Source of the DNA: JACPUW01 sp049115495
GTDB taxonomy: Bacteria > Bacteroidota > Bacteroidia > CAILMK01 > JACPUW01
Assembly (NCBI GenBank): GCA_049115495.1
Contig: JAGDZV010000001.1
Span: forward strand, 682,001 to 746,000
DNA length: 64,000 bases
Reading direction: 5' to 3'
Shown here: one piece after another, positions 59,439 to 64,000 of the stretch
Position numbering within the stretch: position 1 is the first letter of the stretch
Layout of the letters: each line of letters begins with the position of its first letter
Notes under the pieces: generated by a model
The model's input: only the letters and a program-made list of their open reading frames with translations
Databases searched by the model: none
What the model was told of the DNA's origin: nothing
Made by a program: the position numbers and the translations under genes

Positions 59439-62400
59439 CTACTTCACCCTATTAAGCACAACAAACACCACTTCATCGTCTACCGATAACCTTGCAATGT
59501 GCACACCGGCGGCTAATAACCCAAGCTCATTCTTTAGTTGGTAATCGTGTATTCCTGCACCTAGTTTTGAATTGACCAAGGTGTTCACTACCCTGCCGTG
59601 CATATCTACAAGCTCTAGCTTAACTTGAGCCGGCTCGTTAATTACGTAGCTCAATGTAAGTTGTTTACTAAACGGGTTTGGGTAAGCATTAAGACCGAAC
59701 GACCGATTTAGTTCACTAACGGAGTTTATTTTAATACTCTTATTCTTTGAAACTATACTACTGCAACTTGATGCATTGGTTGATGTGCAGGTGATGTTAT
59801 AACCTCCCTCAGCAGCAAATGTGTGTGTGGCCACCGCTCCCCTTGCTGTTGCTCCATCGCCAAAACTCCAAATAAAGGAACTCAACGAAGTATCTACTTG
59901 GCTCCCTACCTCAAAATTGAAAGTAAGTCCGGTTAAATTGCTATACGTCCATTCAGGTAATGAAGGTGATTTGAGAATAGTAATACTCAAAGAATCTTTA
60001 TCAGTACATTCATATTTCGATGTTGCTTCTAACACGACATTATAAGTTCCGTAAGCACCGTAAATGTGCGTTGGATTTTGTGCCGTATTTGAATTATTAT
60101 CACCAAACTCCCATTTAAACTGAGCTGCATCTTCTGATTCATTCAAAAAGAAAATGGTGTCCTTCTCACAAAACCCGGTAAAATCAAACTTGGCTATAGG
60201 CTGCAAGTAGGAGCTGAATTCATATAATACAACATCATTATTTTTATTGGTATCTCTTGAATATTCAGTATGAATAGTAAGATCCTGTTTTCCTTCGCTT
60301 ATAAATTCAATTGGGTTATTTAAAGCTATCCGTATTTCATCCATTGGTTTTAAAACAAAGGCATTTGGCATATTCAGCCATTCATAATCTTTAGCACCAT
60401 TAACATCACTATTAACTTTTAAAGAATCAGCGCTATAAACAATGCTAGGACCTTCATTTCTTATGACTATAGCAATAGAATCTAGATTGCCAATTTTTCT
60501 ACATGAATCAAGGGGCCCTAATACTTCAACTATTTTAATGTCTTTCCTAATTTCATCGGCTCCAATATCAGGGTTTGTATTTGACCTTTTATCACCATCC
60601 TTATCATGCGCAACGCCAAATGAACCACCGCTCGCCATCAATGAAACAGCACCTGCATGTAAATCATCAATAGAAGTGAAATAAGGCTGGTCTGAAATTG
60701 AATGTTGATTCTGATCAACTGAAATTGATTTGATTTGGGCTAAATCTGTTTGCACTCCATTAATTTGAGCAAGGTTTTTGGCCCGCGGTGCGTAGTAATC
60801 ATTATAGTCAAACATGCCTTTCAGATAGATGCCACTTGACTCTATTATTGCTTCGCCTTTACCCAAGGACATAAAAATATTATTGGCAACTGCCCCATTT
60901 TCAATATTTAATAAACTTGTTGCTGCGCTTAAACTTGTTGAATCTGTAACCAATACACTGTTGTGCAAAATATCAATGTACCTTGAGTTGTTGACTTCAA
61001 GAGCAGCTTTTGCACTTTGACTACCTGAGGCTATTAGAAAATTGTTTGCAATAACTGATGTATCAACCCCACTTGAGTTTTCGCCCTTAATGCTGATTGC
61101 TTGAGCGGTTGAATTAATTGAATTGGCAATAATGTGATTTGCCGCACCATCTTGAAAACTTAGTGCAAGGGCATCGTTCCTTTTAAGCCCTTTGATTTCA
61201 TTATTAGTAAATTGAGTATGCGCAACATTTGTAAAGGAAGCACCGAACTTATGCTGCTCAAAGAAAACATTTACAGCAAACTCATTGCCTTCAAGCATTT
61301 TTTGGCCCGTGTTTCCCATAAAAACAACTCCATAATATCCACCAATTATTTGATTGTTTTGCACTTTGTTATTATTAACATTTTTTGTTTCAGTTAATTT
61401 ATAATCAGAGCCGCTTGCCACTACCGCCGCATTGTTAAGGCTATTTGTACTTTTTGAAGCGATAAGCTTGCAGTTAGTAATGCTATTATGTTTTGAGTTG
61501 TTTGCAAAATAAACAGCTCTGCCATCAGCATTTGACGTAGTTTGTATAGTAAGACTATCAAAAGTGAAGTAACTTACATTGCCTAGTTTTAATGTATGCA
61601 AACCTTGTTTCCCGTTGTGGCTAAGTATGGTACTATCGCTTTGCCCCACTATTCTAATTTGTGTTGTGTCTGATACCCCGCTTATAAATGGAACATTAAT
61701 TTGCCCCTGATAAAGTCCTTTTTGTAGCCTAATAGTTAATGGTTTTGATATACCTGAACACTCAAGGTACTCAAATGCTTCATTTAAAGTTTCAAAATTA
61801 GCATTCAGCTTGCCTACACTAATTACACTTTTCTTTTCATCGAGGCAAAGGCTTTTACAAAAATGTTCTCTAAGCCTATCAGGGTCACTGTTTCTAAACC
61901 TTTTTGTAATGGTTGCGCAAAGCTGATACCCATTGCCCGTTGTTACGGTATCAGGCCTAAACGGCGTATCAAAAACAAAACTTACTGTATCGCGACGCAG
62001 AACTGTGCCGGTTTTAAAACTTTGCTCAACTACCACACCGCTATCTACAGTATATGCGAGCGATATTTGGTCATTAAACCAAGTCTTAATTCCATCATTC
62101 TTAACCGTAACTCGTATTTTATTTTCTCCATATTTAAAAGAGCGTGGTGCAACATCAACAATATCTGCATCATATTCAATTATGGCAAACTCATAAGCAC
62201 CTATATCAAAGTTCTTATCTCCTTGTGCAGGTCTTTTGTTACCGTAAAAATCTTTGGCAAACTTGTTTTCATTATAACCAGTATTATCTAATTGCCTTGC
62301 CTTGGTTCTTAAATCACCAAAGTCAAAATAGCGTGGGTTAACTGAAATTGAATGAGAGTCTTTTCTCGATACATTTACATATGAGGCCAATGAAGAGTGG

Positions 62401-64000
62401 TTACTCCAAGCATAAATAAAATTGGTGCTATTTGGCGCGTAAAAGTTATTGTAGTCCATTTCTCCAGGGTCAACTGCTGACTTTGAAAAAGCAAAACCTT
62501 CAAATTCTCTGTAAATGCAATTATTTTTTATTATTCCTGTACCTTCAAGCCTAAATGCCGCGGCGCTAACGTGATTGGTAGTTTTGCTTTTATTCCAAAT
62601 ACTGTTACCTATAACATAAGTATTGACACCATAATAGTATAGAGAATGAACATTTTGGTTTGATGAGCCCGAAATCATATTATTCACCACATATCCTGAA
62701 TCAAAATCAGCAAGATAGACTCCGTGTCCTTCTACAACCACTCTGTTTGAAGCCACTGAATCGCCCTCACTCTCAAATATGTAGAAACCATAGGCGATGT
62801 TCTGATTAACAGAGTCAATATCGTTTCCTACAAAATATTGATGCCTATTTCTTCCTGAATAAAAAACGATTCCGTTTTGATTCCTGAAAACGTTATTTAT
62901 AAATGAATTATGCTGATCGCGCTTTTGCGGAGAACAAACCCAATAAACGCCACTTCCTCCTTCAAGCCTATTATTCTCAAAAGTATTGAAGCTACCATTT
63001 CTTTCTCCGAAAGCTTCAATAATATATCCGCTATTATTTGCCCCCTTACTCTTAAGCGTTGAGTTTTTTACGACATTACTATCGCTGTAATTCTCAAAAA
63101 TAAAAACTTCGCCATCAGCGGCAGTCGTTTCTAACATTAGGCTATCGAAAATGAAGTGTTTAGCCCCATTTAGCTTAAAAGTAGTCTTGGTAACTTTTGA
63201 ATTATTTGTAACTACACTACTTTGCCCAGCTCCTACAATGGTAACTGTGTTTCTGTAAGAAGCCCCCCTTATAAACCCCATTTTAACAAAATCATGAATA
63301 CTATCTCTAGCAACTCTTATAGTGGTTGGCTGAGACAATCCTGAGCAGCTTAGATGATTAATGGCGTATGATAATTTTTTAAAGTCGGCACCAGAACTGC
63401 CAACCGTAATCACTGGGTTAATAAATTCAGAGCATATTGAATCGCAAAAAACATCACCTAAAGCGTCGGGGTCTTCTCCCCTAAAAGGTTTAGTAAATCT
63501 TATGCATACCTTTCGCTTTTTTGCTTTCCCAATGAGGTAATATGGTAAAGTAAAGCTAAACTGCACAGTACTATCAGGCTTTACTATACCCGTTACTATG
63601 GTATCTTTCACGGCTGCTGCCGAATCAATCGCATATTCAACAAAAATGCTATCACTGTTCCAAGTTTTAGTTCCGTAATTTTCAATTACAACACCTATCG
63701 TATTATTTCCCCTTGTTAAGTACTTATTTTCAATATCAACTATATCAGCGTCCCAAGGATATATATAGTACTCATCAGCGCCTATATCATAAGTAGAATC
63801 AAGCTTAATAGGCCTACTTTCTCCATCAAAATCAGACTTTAAAACACTCAGGTTTTTCCCCTTATTGTTTAGGTTATAACTTATGGTATGTAAATCTCTA
63901 TCGCCAAAAAACTCGGGATTCACACTCAGTGAATGTTGATTTTGTGTTGAATCATCTTGTTGCCAATCTGCAATGGTTTTATAGCCTTCTCCATTCAAAC
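59439..64000 (-). CDS. Large parallel-beta-helix surface protein with type A T9SS sorting domain (5' truncated)
   Basis: The gene runs off the right edge: the frame is open through base 64000 and 1519 C-terminal residues are visible. It has ~530-residue super-repeats of a right-handed beta-helix (FVVITVGSSGADF-like start, N-rich ladder such as NNKVQNNQIIGG) followed by D-I-G-A-D/Y-E and a CARDB-like module (DADIVDIENKYL near 83, DADIVDVAPRSF near 609, IKIVEVLGPLDS near 1152). Two PKD domains (EFGDNNSN; WSFGDGATA) and a ~75-residue type A C-terminal domain (AYPNPFSKQLTLSY, VDMHGRVVNTL, GVHIARLSV) complete it. It is exported by T9SS; beta-helix folds suggest polysaccharide or adhesive binding. 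Tail-to-tail with the WYL gene. Confidence 0.85.
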   Translation of the reverse strand, partial: LNGEGYKTIADWQQDDSTQNQHSLSVNPEFFGDRDLHTISYNLNNKGKNLSVLKSDFDGESRPIKLDSTYDIGADEYYIYPWDADIVDIENKYLTRGNNTIGVVIENYGTKTWNSDSIFVEYAIDSAAAVKDTIVTGIVKPDSTVQFSFTLPYYLIGKAKKRKVCIRFTKPFRGEDPDALGDVFCDSICSEFINPVITVGSSGADFKKLSYAINHLSCSGLSQPTTIRVARDSIHDFVKMGFIRGASYRNTVTIVGAGQSSVVTNNSKVTKTTFKLNGAKHFIFDSLMLETTAADGEVFIFENYSDSNVVKNSTLKSKGANNSGYIIEAFGERNGSFNTFENNRLEGGSGVYWVCSPQKRDQHNSFINNVFRNQNGIVFYSGRNRHQYFVGNDIDSVNQNIAYGFYIFESEGDSVASNRVVVEGHGVYLADFDSGYVVNNMISGSSNQNVHSLYYYGVNTYVIGNSIWNKSKTTNHVSAAAFRLEGTGIIKNNCIYREFEGFAFSKSAVDPGEMDYNNFYAPNSTNFIYAWSNHSSLASYVNVSRKDSHSISVNPRYFDFGDLRTKARQLDNTGYNENKFAKDFYGNKRPAQGDKNFDIGAYEFAIIEYDADIVDVAPRSFKYGENKIRVTVKNDGIKTWFNDQISLAYTVDSGVVVEQSFKTGTVLRRDTVSFVFDTPFRPDTVTTGNGYQLCATITKRFRNSDPDRLREHFCKSLCLDEKKSVISVGKLNANFETLNEAFEYLECSGISKPLTIRLQKGLYQGQINVPFISGVSDTTQIRIVGQSDSTILSHNGKQGLHTLKLGNVSYFTFDSLTIQTTSNADGRAVYFANNSKHNSITNCKLIASKSTNSLNNAAVVASGSDYKLTETKNVNNNKVQNNQIIGGYYGVVFMGNTGQKMLEGNEFAVNVFFEQHKFGASFTNVAHTQFTNNEIKGLKRNDALALSFQDGAANHIIANSINSTAQAISIKGENSSGVDTSVIANNFLIASGSQSAKAALEVNNSRYIDILHNSVLVTDSTSLSAATSLLNIENGAVANNIFMSLGKGEAIIESSGIYLKGMFDYNDYYAPRAKNLAQINGVQTDLAQIKSISVDQNQHSISDQPYFTSIDDLHAGAVSLMASGGSFGVAHDKDGDKRSNTNPDIGADEIRKDIKIVEVLGPLDSCRKIGNLDSIAIVIRNEGPSIVYSADSLKVNSDVNGAKDYEWLNMPNAFVLKPMDEIRIALNNPIEFISEGKQDLTIHTEYSRDTNKNNDVVLYEFSSYLQPIAKFDFTGFCEKDTIFFLNESEDAAQFKWEFGDNNSNTAQNPTHIYGAYGTYNVVLEATSKYECTDKDSLSITILKSPSLPEWTYSNLTGLTFNFEVGSQVDTSLSSFIWSFGDGATARGAVATHTFAAEGGYNITCTSTNASSCSSIVSKNKSIKINSVSELNRSFGLNAYPNPFSKQLTLSYVINEPAQVKLELVDMHGRVVNTLVNSKLGAGIHDYQLKNELGLLAAGVHIARLSVDDEVVFVVLNRVK

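Overview
The window is from a Bacteroidota chromosome, probably a gliding, T9SS-bearing Flavobacteriales or close relative. Evidence: a giant surface protein ending in a type B (gliding-motility-associated) sorting domain next to PorP/SprF, a PorZ homologue, type A sorting domains, an ECF sigma/FecR/TonB-receptor unit, AT-rich DNA, and promoters of the Bacteroidota TAnnTTTG type. Several of these promoters sit only 4-5 nt before the start codon, which suggests leaderless mRNAs.

Layout. 1-2.7 kb: end of an Old Yellow Enzyme gene, a DUF4287/DUF5655 protein, a relic of a REP/RAYT element and a serine hydrolase. 2.8-19 kb: a lipoprotein, a TPR histidine kinase with its LytTR response regulator, a degenerate receiver protein, a 3490-residue adhesin-like protein with 24 PKD modules, and a PorP/SprF protein fused to a SPOR-like domain. 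19-25 kb: flavin reductase, DUF1569 protein, small membrane protein, and a divergent DUF4625 lipoprotein/ZnuD-like TonB receptor pair around a 15-bp palindrome that recurs at 35.35 kb (candidate zinc regulon). 25.2-34.8 kb: an accessory array of short, mostly unrecognised minus-strand genes separated by imperfect inverted repeats resembling integron attC sites. No integrase is visible. A decayed RAYT transposase with REP-like ends has inserted into the array. 35-44 kb: conserved housekeeping genes (RlpA-like, ferredoxin, ferredoxin-NADP reductase, RecO, PorZ, DUF2723 membrane protein, thioredoxin-like, RlmD). 44-50 kb: RtcB RNA ligase, a monothiol thioredoxin-like protein, and an operon with a 7TM transglutaminase, an ATP-grasp ligase and a 54-residue membrane protein. 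50-55 kb: ECF sigma, unknown protein, FecR and TonB receptor. 55-59.4 kb: a slipin (SPFH/Band-7) gene flanked by tRNA-Lys and several degenerate tRNA-like elements, divergent from a WYL regulator fused to a phytanoyl-CoA-dioxygenase-like domain. 59.4-64 kb: a large repeat-rich T9SS protein that runs off the right edge.

The most interesting system is the putative RNA-repair regulon. RtcB (44.5-45.6 kb) and the slipin/tRNA-like unit (55-57.6 kb) lie 10 kb apart, yet both are preceded by a closely related ~48-bp element (45714-45761 and 57635-57682) that includes a promoter -7 motif pointing towards each unit. The second copy lies between the slipin unit and the WYL regulator, which is therefore the obvious candidate controller. 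SPFH proteins paired with a tRNA-like RNA and with RtcB have been proposed as RNA-repair modules from comparative genomics. The shared promoter, the tRNA-like array and the WYL-dioxygenase fusion are the points worth testing here.
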